Assembly: GCA_017792425.1 (NCBI GenBank)
Contig: CP051233.1
Span: 3,249,998-3,313,997 of the forward strand
Length of the DNA stretch: 64,000 nucleotides
Reading direction: 5' to 3'
Origin: Thalassovita sp.
Lineage (GTDB): Bacteria > Pseudomonadota > Alphaproteobacteria > Rhodobacterales > Rhodobacteraceae
Numbering within the stretch: position 1 is the stretch's first letter; each line of letters starts with the position of its first letter. Of this stretch, positions 52,644 through 60,607 are shown piece after piece. Below the pieces are notes generated by a model. The model did not search any database and had not been told where the DNA came from. It saw only the letters and a list, made by a program, of their open reading frames with translations. The translations under genes and the position numbers were made by a program.

Positions 52644-53473
52644 AGGTAGGGTGCCAGGAATTGCGGGGTCAGTTCGGCGGTAAAGACGTGCATGGTTTCG
52701 CCGGTCATCCAGACACCGTCGTCGCGCCAGTCCACCCAGATCGTGCCGCCGTCCAGATCAATCCGCACTGTGCGCCCGGTCAGGCCCCGCCGCGCCGCCG
52801 CGACAGCCGTCGCGCAGGACGACGACCCAGAGGCCAGCGTCACCCCCACCCCGCGTTCCCACACCCGCATCCGCAGGTGATCGGGCCCCACGACATGGGC
52901 GAACTGCACGTTGGTGCGCTGAGGATAAAGCGGGTGATGTTCGATCTCGGCCCCGCGGGTTTGCAGGTCCACGGCGTCAGCGTCCGGGACGAAGAAGGTG
53001 CAATGCGGGTTGCCCATGCCGGTGGCCGTGGGCGCGCCGTCGATCGGCAGTTCCAGCGTGTCCATTTCGCGGGCCAGCGGGATGTCCTGCCAATCCAGTT
53101 GCGGCTGCCCCATGTTGACAGAGGTCAGCCCGTTCCCCGCATCCACCGCGTAGAGGTGTCCACGATCCGTTGTCAGGTGCAGGCTGTCCCTGCCCGTCTG
53201 CTCCATCAGGTAGCGCGCAATGCAGCGGGTGGCATTGCCGCAAGCGGCCGAGGTCGAGCCATCGGCATTGTAGAACACCAGGTGCGCGTCCCCTGCCCCG
53301 TTTTCGATCACCGCCAGCTGGTCATAGCCCACGCCCTTGTGCCGGTCGGCAATGGCCACGACCAGCGCAGCCGGCAGCGGCACGGAATGCGCGCGGGCAT
53401 CCACGACCACAAAGTCGTTGCCCAGCCCGTGCATCTTCATGAATGGCAAAGAGGTATGCGCAGTTTTTTCCAT
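52640..53473 (-). CDS. dapF: Diaminopimelate epimerase DapF
   Basis: 277 residues from the ATG at 53473. Catalytic Cys pair C78 (SAACGNATRC) and C220 (SGSSSCATAVAA), F-x-K-M-H-G-L-G-N-D-F start motif, and TGMGNPHCTFFV. Interconverts LL- and meso-diaminopimelate for lysine and peptidoglycan. The second active-site loop has S-S-C where most have G-T-C, a mild variant. Upstream residues of the longer reading are not conserved. Confidence 0.95.
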   Translation of the reverse strand: MEKTAHTSLPFMKMHGLGNDFVVVDARAHSVPLPAALVVAIADRHKGVGYDQLAVIENGAGDAHLVFYNADGSTSAACGNATRCIARYLMEQTGRDSLHLTTDRGHLYAVDAGNGLTSVNMGQPQLDWQDIPLAREMDTLELPIDGAPTATGMGNPHCTFFVPDADAVDLQTRGAEIEHHPLYPQRTNVQFAHVVGPDHLRMRVWERGVGVTLASGSSSCATAVAAARRGLTGRTVRIDLDGGTIWVDWRDDGVWMTGETMHVFTAELTPQFLAPYL

Positions 53474-53602
53474 CGCGCCGATATACGCCCGAACCGAGGG
53501 CGTTTCCAGCCTTGGCCCAACAATTCTTGGTGTCCGCATCACGGTGCGCCTAGACGTTCCCAAAGGATTCCGAAAAACTTTCGAATTCCCCGCTTTTCGG
53601 GG

Positions 53603-53631
53603 TTGACCCTACCCCCGAGTATTTCTAGAAG
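53603..53631 (+). promoter_or_regulatory. Promoter of tRNA-Lys
   Basis: TTGACC (53603-53608), 17-bp spacer, TAGAAG (53626-53631), 14 bp before the tRNA. The spacer contains CCCCCGAGTATTTC, similar to the repeat near 24041. Confidence 0.6.
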
Positions 53632-53644
53632 CTGCCTCCACAGT

Positions 53645-53720
53645 GGGCCGTTAGCTCAGTTGGTAGAGCAACTGACTTTTAATCAGTGGGTCGCAGGTTC
53701 GAATCCTGCACGGCTCACCA
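53645..53720 (+). tRNA. tRNA-Lys (TTT)
   Basis: 76 nt including CCA. Acceptor GGGCCGT / ACGGCTC, anticodon stem ACTGA/TCAGT enclosing CTTTTAA (anticodon TTT), T arm CAGGTTCGAATCCTG. Borders the AT-rich scrap island. Confidence 0.97.
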
Positions 53721-53900
53721 CTGAAGTCAAAGACTTACGGTTGATCATCGATTGCCGTAGGCTCTTTCTAGGCTCGTATCACTCAAAAAACTCGCGCATA
53801 CTCAATGTGCTCAAATGCCGCGTCTCCTTCTTGGAGTTGCACAATGAGACCTACGGCTGTACATGCAGCGAAACGCAAAGTTTGTGATAAGATGAGACCG

Positions 53901-54023
53901 ATGATGAACCATGTAAAATCTGACTTCCTGCGGGTCTCAATGGAACGAGGCTTCTTCCATCAATGTTCCGATCTCGAGTTGCTTGATCAGCAGTTGTCTA
54001 CCAACATCGTTCCTGCGTACATA
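53901..54023 (+). pseudogene. tyrS: N-terminal fragment of a tyrosyl-tRNA synthetase
   Basis: The frame from ATG 53901 reads KSDFLRVSMERGFFHQCSDL then ELLDQQLSTNIVPAYI, an unmistakable match to the first ~42 residues of alphaproteobacterial TyrS, where K-S-D-F-L...E-R-G-F-x-H-Q-C-S/T-D...A-Y-I-G-F-D is conserved. Similarity stops abruptly after A-Y-I, exactly where GFD and the HIGH region should begin, and an unrelated sequence follows. The remaining ~375 residues are absent. A fragment this exact points to a recent recombination or insertion boundary near 54024. Confidence 0.75.
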
Positions 54024-54339
54024 CAGGGCCCTCATACGGGTCGGGTGTTCTATTTGTGGCAATTGAGCACTGCAAAAGTGCATAGGCTGCTCCAGTGGTT
54101 TCCACGCCATCCAATGCGCGCAGGTCGCTGGTCTGCGCGAGCGTAGCGCCGGTAGCCATCACATTTGCAGTGGTGTGCGGTGGCGCGCGGGCCGTGTTCA
54201 CCAGATTGACCGGCTGAGCATCCAGATCTTGCGCTTCAATTGAATAGCTGACCCGCGACCAATCTCCCGGCGCGGCGAAGGCTGCAACCGCCCCAAACAT
54301 CGCGAAAAGCAGCACGAGAAGGGTTCGGATCAACACCAA
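53998..54339 (-). CDS. Truncated secreted protein of unknown function
   Basis: 113 residues. Begins with a good signal peptide (MVLIRTLLVLLFAMFGAVAA, cleavage near AFA), then APGDWSRVSYSIEAQDLDAQ and a Thr/Ala-rich segment. The last eight codons are antisense to the tyrS fragment, so the native C-terminus has been cut off at about 54024 and the present stop is accidental. It overlaps the Imm1 gene by 10 bp and is downstream of it. This could be the N-terminal end of another secreted toxin or of the original delivery protein. No family recognised. Whether it is still expressed is unknown. Confidence 0.45.
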   Translation of the reverse strand: MVLIRTLLVLLFAMFGAVAAFAAPGDWSRVSYSIEAQDLDAQPVNLVNTARAPPHTTANVMATGATLAQTSDLRALDGVETTGAAYALLQCSIATNRTPDPYEGPVCTQERCW

Positions 54340-54704
54340 CGAAGCTCCTCTTCGCTGCCGTCAAAAAATGACGTAACTGCCTTGTTGGCTTGTTCGACAC
54401 CGCAAACAATTTCAGCCGGATACTCGCCAAACTGACCACCTGCACAAACTTCAATCAGGTCACCTTCAACAGCTTCGTCGTTGGCAAGTGTCAGATCCTG
54501 ACCAGGTGCCGTAAGCGTAACGATAAAGTGCTTCTTTCCACCGCCCACCATCAATGACGCGCCATCATCCCGTTCAAAATAGGCAAGAGTGCGAACAGAA
54601 CCATCCAGCTGTGAGACAATGTCGACCGCTTCTGTCACTTGGGAAACGTCGTAGGTTTCATCTGTGTTCTTAACGCCTTCGCGCTTATCTAGTGTCACTT
54701 TCAT
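54330..54704 (-). CDS. Imm1-family immunity protein
   Basis: 124 residues, acidic, no signal peptide. An alpha-beta layout with AYFERDDGASLMVGGGKKHF and the C-terminal helix QANKAVTSFFDGSEEELRW, ending in W123-C124. The FF..G....L-x-W ending with a near-terminal Trp is the hallmark of Imm1, the immunity family found beside deaminase-fold toxins. Its ATG overlaps the toxin stop (TAATG, 54702-54706). Expected role: cytoplasmic inhibitor of the adjacent deaminase. AT-richer than flanking genes, so probably acquired. DddI, the antitoxin of the DNA deaminase DddA, has the same type of ending. Confidence 0.75.
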   Translation of the reverse strand: MKVTLDKREGVKNTDETYDVSQVTEAVDIVSQLDGSVRTLAYFERDDGASLMVGGGKKHFIVTLTAPGQDLTLANDEAVEGDLIEVCAGGQFGEYPAEIVCGVEQANKAVTSFFDGSEEELRWC

Positions 54705-55096
54705 TATCGTGGCCTAATTACTAGCGGGCCATCCGGTCCGATAACTGTCAGCTGGTTTAGGCCAAGTTGTTCAACCATCGATCTGATCCCGCCATTTTGG
54801 TTGCAAGCTGTGCATGGTGTGCGATCAACATACAGCGTCAGATTTTGTCCACTGACATCGATGCCACGTTGCTGAATTTGGTTGAGCGCATCGATTTCTG
54901 CATGAGTGCTGGAAATAGCATTTCTGGAAGTTTTGTATCGGCAGTAAAGATTCGAATACGAGTGCTCGCTCGGGCGCCAGCAAATGAGTAACGCCTCGCC
55001 TAAACCAGTGCTTGAACCATGCCGGGTTTTCCAGAAGCAATACCGAAGCAGCGCAGCACGGATTATTGCCACCTTTTCTGGGACGAAAGCCATCAA
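54704..55096 (-). CDS. C-terminal deaminase-fold toxin module (orphan/truncated)
   Basis: 130 codons from a TTG at the panE stop, or the ATG beside it. Residues 62-130 form a zinc-dependent deaminase core: H65-A-E67 (SSTHAEIDALNQIQ), then LTLYVDRTPCTACNQNGG (P94-C95-x2-C98), then LGLNQLTVIGPDGPLVIRPR. H-x-E plus P-C-x-x-C is the metal and proton-shuttle set of bacterial nucleotide- or nucleic-acid deaminase toxins. Residues 1-60 are Cys/Trp-rich and do not look like the family's start, so the upstream part may be out of frame or foreign. There is no secretion or delivery domain. Paired with Imm1. Likely an orphan toxin tip left by recombination; activity is doubtful but possible. Confidence 0.6.
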   Translation of the reverse strand: MMAFVPEKVAIIRAALLRYCFWKTRHGSSTGLGEALLICWRPSEHSYSNLYCRYKTSRNAISSTHAEIDALNQIQQRGIDVSGQNLTLYVDRTPCTACNQNGGIRSMVEQLGLNQLTVIGPDGPLVIRPR

Positions 55097-55989
55097 ACAG
55101 AGGGGCGCGCGGCTTCAGCGAGCTTTACCAGCAGCGTCAGGGTTCTGTTGATCGGAACGTCAATGCCATGCCGTTCGGCCAGACGAACGATTTCGCCGTT
55201 CAGGAAGTCGATCTCGGTCGGTTTGCCGCGCTGAAGATCTTGGGCCGTAGAAGAGAATTGCCCTGCCATTGTCACCGGGATGGCGCGAATGGTGTCGTGG
55301 ATTTCGGGCGGCGGGGTGATGCCCTCGGCCTGCGCCACGGCAAGGCATTCGGCAACCAGATCGTCCTGCAACGCGGGGATGCCTTCGACGGCGTTCAGCC
55401 GGGCGTACGGTAGTTGGCTGATGGCAGACAGCGCGTTGAAGGCACAGTTCACCAGCAGCTTGCCCCACAGAACACCCATCACGTTGTCGGAAACGGCGGT
55501 GTCCACCCCCGCCGCAATCAGTATTTCCGCCGCCCGGTCCGCATTCGGCCCGCCGATCACCAAATCCCCGCGGCCATGATGCTGGACTATCCCCGGACCG
55601 GCCATGCCGGCAGCGACATAGACAACCGTCGGGATCACCGGGCATCCCGTCACTGCCGCAAGGGTTTCCGGGTTCGACACACCGTTCTGAAAGCTCATCA
55701 GCAGGGTGCCGGGCGACAGGTGCGGTGCAATCTGGTGGGCAGCGGCGGCGGTATCGCCGGATTTCACGCAGAACAGCACCATACCGGCGCCGGCAACCGC
55801 TGCCGGGTCGTCAGAGGCGGCAACCCGGCACACATGGCGTTGGCCCGATTTTTCCAGGATCAGCCCGTTGGCCTGCACTGCCTGAACCAAGGCCGGTCTG
55901 CCGATCAGCATCACCTCGTGCCCGGCCATCGCCAGCACCGCCCCATAGTAGCAGCCCACGGCACCTGCCCCCATCACCGCGATTTTCAT
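55093..55989 (-). CDS. 2-dehydropantoate 2-reductase family (PanE/ApbA)
   Basis: 298 residues. NADPH fold MKIAVMGAGAVGCYYGAVLA (G-x-G-x2-G at 7-12), SFQNGVSNPETL, and LWGKLLVNCAFNALSAI with the catalytic Lys. Ketopantoate reductase-type enzyme of pantothenate/CoA synthesis, or a related 2-oxo-acid reductase. Its stop (55093-55095) touches the toxin fragment. Divergent from the MocR-type regulator. Confidence 0.88.
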   Translation of the reverse strand: MKIAVMGAGAVGCYYGAVLAMAGHEVMLIGRPALVQAVQANGLILEKSGQRHVCRVAASDDPAAVAGAGMVLFCVKSGDTAAAAHQIAPHLSPGTLLMSFQNGVSNPETLAAVTGCPVIPTVVYVAAGMAGPGIVQHHGRGDLVIGGPNADRAAEILIAAGVDTAVSDNVMGVLWGKLLVNCAFNALSAISQLPYARLNAVEGIPALQDDLVAECLAVAQAEGITPPPEIHDTIRAIPVTMAGQFSSTAQDLQRGKPTEIDFLNGEIVRLAERHGIDVPINRTLTLLVKLAEAARPSV

Positions 55990-56086
55990 TGCTGTCCTCC
56001 TCTTTGCCTTAATCTGACCGATCCGCGCCGCCCTGTCACCACCAGACCAGATTGTGCAACGGATAAGTCCAGTTTACCCTGCGCAT

Positions 56087-57547
56087 ATGGCAATTTCGGC
56101 GGAAACCTTCTTTCTTGACCCGCAGGCGCAGGGGACGCTTCAGGCGCAGATTCAGCAGATGATCGCGCAAGGCATCCTGTCGGGCCGGTTCGCGCGGGGG
56201 GAAAAGTTGCCCTCGTCCCGCAAACTGGCGCTGCACCTCGGCGTCAGCCGGATCACGGTCACGCTGGCCTATACCGAGTTGGTGGCCAGTGACTACCTGG
56301 CCTCGCGCGGGCGGTCCGGGTTCTTCGTTTCGGACACCGCCCCTGAACCACCTGCCGCCCCGCCGCAAATTGCCAGCACAGACGGCGTGGACTGGTCCCG
56401 TGCCATCGGGCAGCGATTCACCGGCGGGGCCACGCCGGAACGGCCACAGGACTGGGCGCGGTTCCGCTATCCGTTCATCTACGGGCAGGCGGACCCGGCC
56501 TTGTTCGACCATGCGAACTGGCGACTGTGCGCGTTGCAGGCGCTGGGGCAAAAGGACTTTGCCGCGCTGACCACCGACTATTACGACAAGGACGACCCCA
56601 AGCTGATCGAGTTCATCCTGCGCCACACCCTGCCCCGGCGCGGGATCATCGCCCGGCCCGACCAGGTGTTGCTGACGTTGGGGGCGCAGAACGCGCTGTG
56701 GCTGGCGGCGCAGGTACTGCTGACGCAGCGGCGCGTCGCGGCGGTGGAAAACCCCTGCTATCCGGCGCTGCGGGACATCCTGACGCAATCGCGCTGTCAC
56801 CTTGTCCCGGTGGACGTGGACGCCAACGGCCTTCCGCCGGATGCAATCCCACCCGCCGACGTGATCTTTACCACCCCGTCGCACCAGTGCCCGACAGCCG
56901 CCACCATGCCTCTGGACCGGCGGCATGACCTGTTGCGACGCGCCCGCGACATGGACGCCCTGATCGTCGAGGACGATTACGAATTCGAGATGTCCTTTCT
57001 GTCGCCCCCCTCGCCCGCGCTGAAATCGCTGGATGCGGACGGGCGGGTGATCTACGTGGGCAGCTTTTCCAAGTCGCTGTTTCCCGGCCTGCGGCTGGGT
57101 TATCTGGTAGGGTCAGAGGCATTCATCCGCGAAGCCCGCGCCCTGCGCGCCAGCGTGCTGCGCCATCCGCCCGGCCACATCCAGCGCACCACGACCTATT
57201 TCCTGTCGCTTGGCCATTATGACGCGCAAATCCGCAAGATGGGCAAGGTGCTGGCCGACCGCCGCCGCGTAATGGAGGATGCGATCCGCCAGCATGGGCT
57301 ATCCATCGCGGGCTCTGGTGCCTTTGGCGGATCGTCCTTCTGGATGCGCGCGCCCGACGGGGTGGACACCCGCGCCCTGGCCGCGCAACTGGCGGACTCG
57401 GGCGTGTTGATTGAACCGGGCCGCCCGTTCTTTCTGGGGGAAACGCCACCCACGAGTTACTATCGCCTGGCCTATTCCTCTATCCCGGCAGAGCGCATCA
57501 GCGACGGAATCGCCCTCATAGCCCGCGCCATAGCTGAAATCCGCTGA
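56087..57547 (+). CDS. MocR/PdxR-type GntR regulator with aminotransferase domain
   Basis: 486 residues. N-terminal GntR HTH (residues 10-75: IQQMIAQGILSGRFARGEKL, SSRKLALHLGVSRITVTLAY) and a fold-type I aminotransferase domain with PLP-binding Lys in SFSKSLFPGLRLGY and EDDYEFEM. PLP-sensing regulators of this type control vitamin B6 or amino-acid genes. Divergent from panE with a 97-bp gap, so panE is the likely target. The start was moved to 56087, since the earlier TTG lies within the likely promoter. Confidence 0.88.
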   Translation: MAISAETFFLDPQAQGTLQAQIQQMIAQGILSGRFARGEKLPSSRKLALHLGVSRITVTLAYTELVASDYLASRGRSGFFVSDTAPEPPAAPPQIASTDGVDWSRAIGQRFTGGATPERPQDWARFRYPFIYGQADPALFDHANWRLCALQALGQKDFAALTTDYYDKDDPKLIEFILRHTLPRRGIIARPDQVLLTLGAQNALWLAAQVLLTQRRVAAVENPCYPALRDILTQSRCHLVPVDVDANGLPPDAIPPADVIFTTPSHQCPTAATMPLDRRHDLLRRARDMDALIVEDDYEFEMSFLSPPSPALKSLDADGRVIYVGSFSKSLFPGLRLGYLVGSEAFIREARALRASVLRHPPGHIQRTTTYFLSLGHYDAQIRKMGKVLADRRRVMEDAIRQHGLSIAGSGAFGGSSFWMRAPDGVDTRALAAQLADSGVLIEPGRPFFLGETPPTSYYRLAYSSIPAERISDGIALIARAIAEIR

Positions 57548-57629
57548 CCCGCCGTTACGGCAAGTCTGGCCACCAGACACCAGTTTGTTACGCTGGCACG
57601 CGAAATTCAGGCCAACGAAAGGCTGCACC

Positions 57630-58580
57630 ATGCAATTGTCCGTCCGCGATCCATTTCCCTTTGTCGCCAAGGTCACCGCCGGAGCGCCCCAGCGCCTTCT
57701 GGCGCAGGCCAAGGGCCTGCCGACCCCGCGCGTGGCGCTGGTCAACGCCGGGTCCGTCAACGCGCTGGAAGGAATCCGCGAAGCCGCCGAGGCTGGACTG
57801 GCCCACCCGATCCTGATCGGGGATGCCGAAAAGATCCGGCAAACCGCCGACGAAGTGGCATGGGACATTTCCAACCTGCCGCTTATCCATGCGCCACACG
57901 CCGAGGCCGCCCCCAAGGCTGCCGAACTGGCCCGCAATGGCGAAGCTGACGCGATCATGAAAGGACAGATCCACACTTCGACCTTCCTGAAGGGGTTGCT
58001 GCCTCGATCCGCCGGGCTGCGCGATGAAAACACCCGCTGCGGGCATGTCTTTCACATAACAATGCCGGGATCTGATCGTCCGATCCTGCTGACCGATGGC
58101 GCGCTGAACGTGGACCCGGACGTGGACACCCGTAAGGAATGCCTGAAACACGCGGTGAAGCTGGCCCGCCAACTGGGCGTCCCGCATCCCAAGGCGGGCA
58201 TCCTGTCCGCGACAGAGGATCCGATCCCATCGCTGCCCAATTCCATGGAAGCGCGCGAAATCGCCCAATGGGCCAAGACGGCCCTGCCCCAATGCACCGT
58301 GTCCGGCCCGATGGCGATGGACCTGATCCTGTCGAAAGAGGCGGCGCTGGCCAAGGATTACGATTCAGACGTCTGCGGCGACGCCGATATCATCCTGACC
58401 CCGAACATCACCACGGGCAACGCCGTGTTCAAGCTGATGGTGCTGGGCATGGGCTGCTGCGCGGCCGGGCTGGTGCTGGGGGCAAAGGTGCCGATCCTGC
58501 TGACCTCGCGCGCGCAGGCGGCGCCGGCTCGTATCGCCTCGGCGGCGCTGGGGGTGATCGCGGCGGGGGCCGCGGCATGA
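57630..58580 (+). CDS. Phosphate acetyl/butyryltransferase
   Basis: 316 residues of the Pta/Ptb family. Seen: EIREAAEAGLAHPILIGDAE-type N-domain (GIREAAEAGLAHPILIGDA), MKGQIHTSTFLKGLL, FHITMPGSDRPILLTDGALN and TPNITTGNAVFKLMVLGMG. The short, single-domain form resembles phosphotransbutyrylase and Rhodobacterales phosphotransacetylases. Makes acyl-phosphate from acyl-CoA for the kinase downstream, to which it is coupled by ATGA. Confidence 0.88.
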   Translation: MQLSVRDPFPFVAKVTAGAPQRLLAQAKGLPTPRVALVNAGSVNALEGIREAAEAGLAHPILIGDAEKIRQTADEVAWDISNLPLIHAPHAEAAPKAAELARNGEADAIMKGQIHTSTFLKGLLPRSAGLRDENTRCGHVFHITMPGSDRPILLTDGALNVDPDVDTRKECLKHAVKLARQLGVPHPKAGILSATEDPIPSLPNSMEAREIAQWAKTALPQCTVSGPMAMDLILSKEAALAKDYDSDVCGDADIILTPNITTGNAVFKLMVLGMGCCAAGLVLGAKVPILLTSRAQAAPARIASAALGVIAAGAAA

Positions 58581-59641
58581 TCCTGGTTGTCAATGCGGGG
58601 TCCAGTTCAATCAAGGTTGAGCTGTTCGGGACAGACCTGACCGCGATCCTGCAGGGCAAGGTGACCGAGATCGGCGGGAACGCTCGCATCAGTCTGGGTT
58701 CGCTGAACCAGACGGTCTTTGCCCCTGACCATAAGGCGGCCTTCAAGGGAATCCTTCAGGCGTTGGCCGCGCAGGGGTACCCGGTGGACAGGCTGACCGC
58801 CGCCGCCCACCGGATCGTGCATGGCGGTGCCGCCCTGACGGAACCGGTGCGACTGACGCAGGATATCCTTGCGCAGGTCGAAGGCTATAACCCGCTGGCC
58901 CCGCTGCATAACCCGCACAACCTGTCCGCCATCCACGCGCTGGCCGAACTGGCCCCGGACCTGCCGCAATACGGCAGCTTCGACACGGCCTTCCATGCTG
59001 GCCATTCAGACCTTGCCACCACATATGCCATTCCGCAGTCAGAGCGCGACAAGGGCATCCGCCGCTACGGCTTTCACGGCCTGTCCTACGCCAGCCTTGT
59101 TCAGGCATTGCGCCCCGACCTGCCCCACCGCCTGCTGGCGCTGCATCTGGGCAACGGGTCCAGCCTGTGCGCGATCCTTGACGGGAAATCGGTGGCCACC
59201 TCCATGGGGTATTCCCCGATCGACGGGCTGGTGATGGGCACCCGGCCCGGCGAAATCGACGGCATGGCCGTGCTGCGCATGGCGCAGGATCACGGCCTGG
59301 AAGGCGCGACCCGGCTGCTGAACAAGGAAAGCGGCCTGACGGCGCTGGGGGGAACGAACGACATGGCGGCCCTGTTGGCATCAGCCCAGCCAGAGGCGCG
59401 GTTCGCGGTGGAGCATTTCTGTTATTGGGCCGCGCGTCAGGCCGGATCGGTCATCGTGGCCATGGGCGGCGTGGACGCCATCGCGTTTACCGGCGGGATC
59501 GGCGAAAACGCGGCACCTGTCCGGCAGCGCATCCTGGACCACCTTGGTTTCCTTGGTGACCTGCCCGTGCATGTGGTCCCCGCCGACGAGGAACGCCAGA
59601 TCGCGCGGGATGCGCTGGCGCTGATCTCTGCCGGGCAATAG
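58577..59641 (+). CDS. Acetate kinase family protein (short form)
   Basis: 354 residues, shorter than the usual ~400. ASKHA fold: MILVVNAGSSSIKVELFG, AHRIVHGG, FDTAFH, GIRRYGFHGLSY, LHLGNGSSLCAI, and DGLVMGTRPGEID, with FTGGIGENA near the end. All main acetate-kinase motifs are present, with SS for GA in the phosphate loop (GNGSS versus GNGAS). Start ATGA-coupled to pta. Acetate or propionate kinase activity is likely; the shortened sequence is missing part of domain I or loops. Confidence 0.88.
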   Translation: MILVVNAGSSSIKVELFGTDLTAILQGKVTEIGGNARISLGSLNQTVFAPDHKAAFKGILQALAAQGYPVDRLTAAAHRIVHGGAALTEPVRLTQDILAQVEGYNPLAPLHNPHNLSAIHALAELAPDLPQYGSFDTAFHAGHSDLATTYAIPQSERDKGIRRYGFHGLSYASLVQALRPDLPHRLLALHLGNGSSLCAILDGKSVATSMGYSPIDGLVMGTRPGEIDGMAVLRMAQDHGLEGATRLLNKESGLTALGGTNDMAALLASAQPEARFAVEHFCYWAARQAGSVIVAMGGVDAIAFTGGIGENAAPVRQRILDHLGFLGDLPVHVVPADEERQIARDALALISAGQ

Positions 59642-59646
59642 CAAAA

Positions 59647-59666
59647 GGCCGGGGAAATCCCCGGCC
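59647..59666. terminator. Hairpin between ackA-like and DUF1523 genes
   Basis: 8-bp perfect stem GGCCGGGG / CCCCGGCC with AAAT loop, between convergent genes; A/T-rich on both sides (AAAA before, GTTATTT after). Can end both transcripts. Confidence 0.75.
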
Positions 59667-59671
59667 CGCTG

Positions 59672-60319
59672 TTATTTCTTCGATTTCCAGCTATCCAGCC
59701 AGCGCCGCAAACGTCCCCGCTTTTCGGCGATATTGTCGCTGGCGGCGTCCCAACTGTCCTCGATATCCTCGATCATCGGGTCGATCCGCGCCGCGCGGAA
59801 CCGCCGCCAGCGCACCCAGATTGCCCAGACAATGGCCGCGAACACCGTCAGGATCACGATATTCAGCCACGGGATGATGGTCACATCCGGGCTGTCCACC
59901 GGGCGCACGCTGACCGCGTTGGGAAAGATCGTCATGAATTCATTGCGCCAGCCATAGTGCTTGATCGCCACCCACTGCGGCTTGTCGGCGGTGGATTTCA
60001 GATCCGCGGCCTCGGCCTGCAGGTTCGAAGTGTCGAACTTGAAATACGGCGGCCAGCCCCAGCCGGTATCCTCGTTACGGTAGACCATCACATCGCCGTT
60101 CGGGCGCTTGGACTGGATGAAGAACACGTCGCGGTTCGTTGCCGTGGTGTCCGTGCCCACGTCCGGCGCCGCCCAGAAGATCGAGTTCTCACCGAAATCG
60201 ATCCGCTTTTCATAGGTATCCGTGACCCGCGCGATGTCGTTCTGCGGCAGCGTATAGTGAAAGAACGCCGCGACGATCACCCAGAAGGTGATCCAGAACG
60301 CCCATTTGACATAGACCAT
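59672..60319 (-). CDS. DUF1523-like membrane protein
   Basis: 215 residues. N-terminal helix (WAFWITFWVIVAAFFHYTLP), a periplasmic domain with IDFGENSIFWAAPDVGTDTT and DVFFIQSKRPNGDVMVYRNE, a second helix near 150-170 (WLNIVILTVFAAIVWAIWVR), and a charged cytoplasmic tail. Matches the DUF1523 pattern as I know it. No function is established. Last gene of the four-gene set transcribed leftward from the AAA ATPase. Confidence 0.8.
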   Translation of the reverse strand: MVYVKWAFWITFWVIVAAFFHYTLPQNDIARVTDTYEKRIDFGENSIFWAAPDVGTDTTATNRDVFFIQSKRPNGDVMVYRNEDTGWGWPPYFKFDTSNLQAEAADLKSTADKPQWVAIKHYGWRNEFMTIFPNAVSVRPVDSPDVTIIPWLNIVILTVFAAIVWAIWVRWRRFRAARIDPMIEDIEDSWDAASDNIAEKRGRLRRWLDSWKSKK

Positions 60320-60331
60320 CGCTGGTCCTCC

Positions 60332-60598
60332 TCAGTAGAAATTCACAAGATAGATGATCGTCACGATCACCACGACAGGAACGATGTAGACCAGCAGGAT
60401 CAGTTTGCGCCGGAACGAGTCGTCGTAATCCTCCAGCCCGTCCTCGATATAATCCTCGCGGTCGCCTTTTTTGACCTCCTCGTCCCAGCGGCGCGCCAGC
60501 TTGCGTTTGCGCACTGACCGCGACCAGATGGATACCGCGACATAGATGATCGTCAGGACAACGAACCCGATGACGATCAATCGCGCCAATGCCAGCAT
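60332..60598 (-). CDS. Small two-helix membrane protein
   Basis: 88 residues with helices at about 4-24 (LARLIVIGFVVLTIIYVAVS) and 66-86 (LILLVYIVPVVVIVTIIYLV). Between them is a strongly charged loop (KKGDREDYIEDGLEDYDD). Gap of 12 bp to the DUF1523 gene and 9 bp from the DUF6638-like gene, so all are co-transcribed. No family function known. The acidic loop could contact the AAA ATPase or DUF6638 protein. Confidence 0.75.
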   Translation of the reverse strand: MLALARLIVIGFVVLTIIYVAVSIWSRSVRKRKLARRWDEEVKKGDREDYIEDGLEDYDDSFRRKLILLVYIVPVVVIVTIIYLVNFY

Positions 60599-60607
60599 TT
60601 CAACCTC

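Noticed and set aside
53645..55096. Integrase-generated island with attL/attR at tRNA-Lys
   Set aside because: I looked for a second copy of the tRNA 3' end (GGTTCGAATCCTGC) in the island and saw none, and there is no integrase gene. The island may have arisen by homologous or illegitimate recombination.
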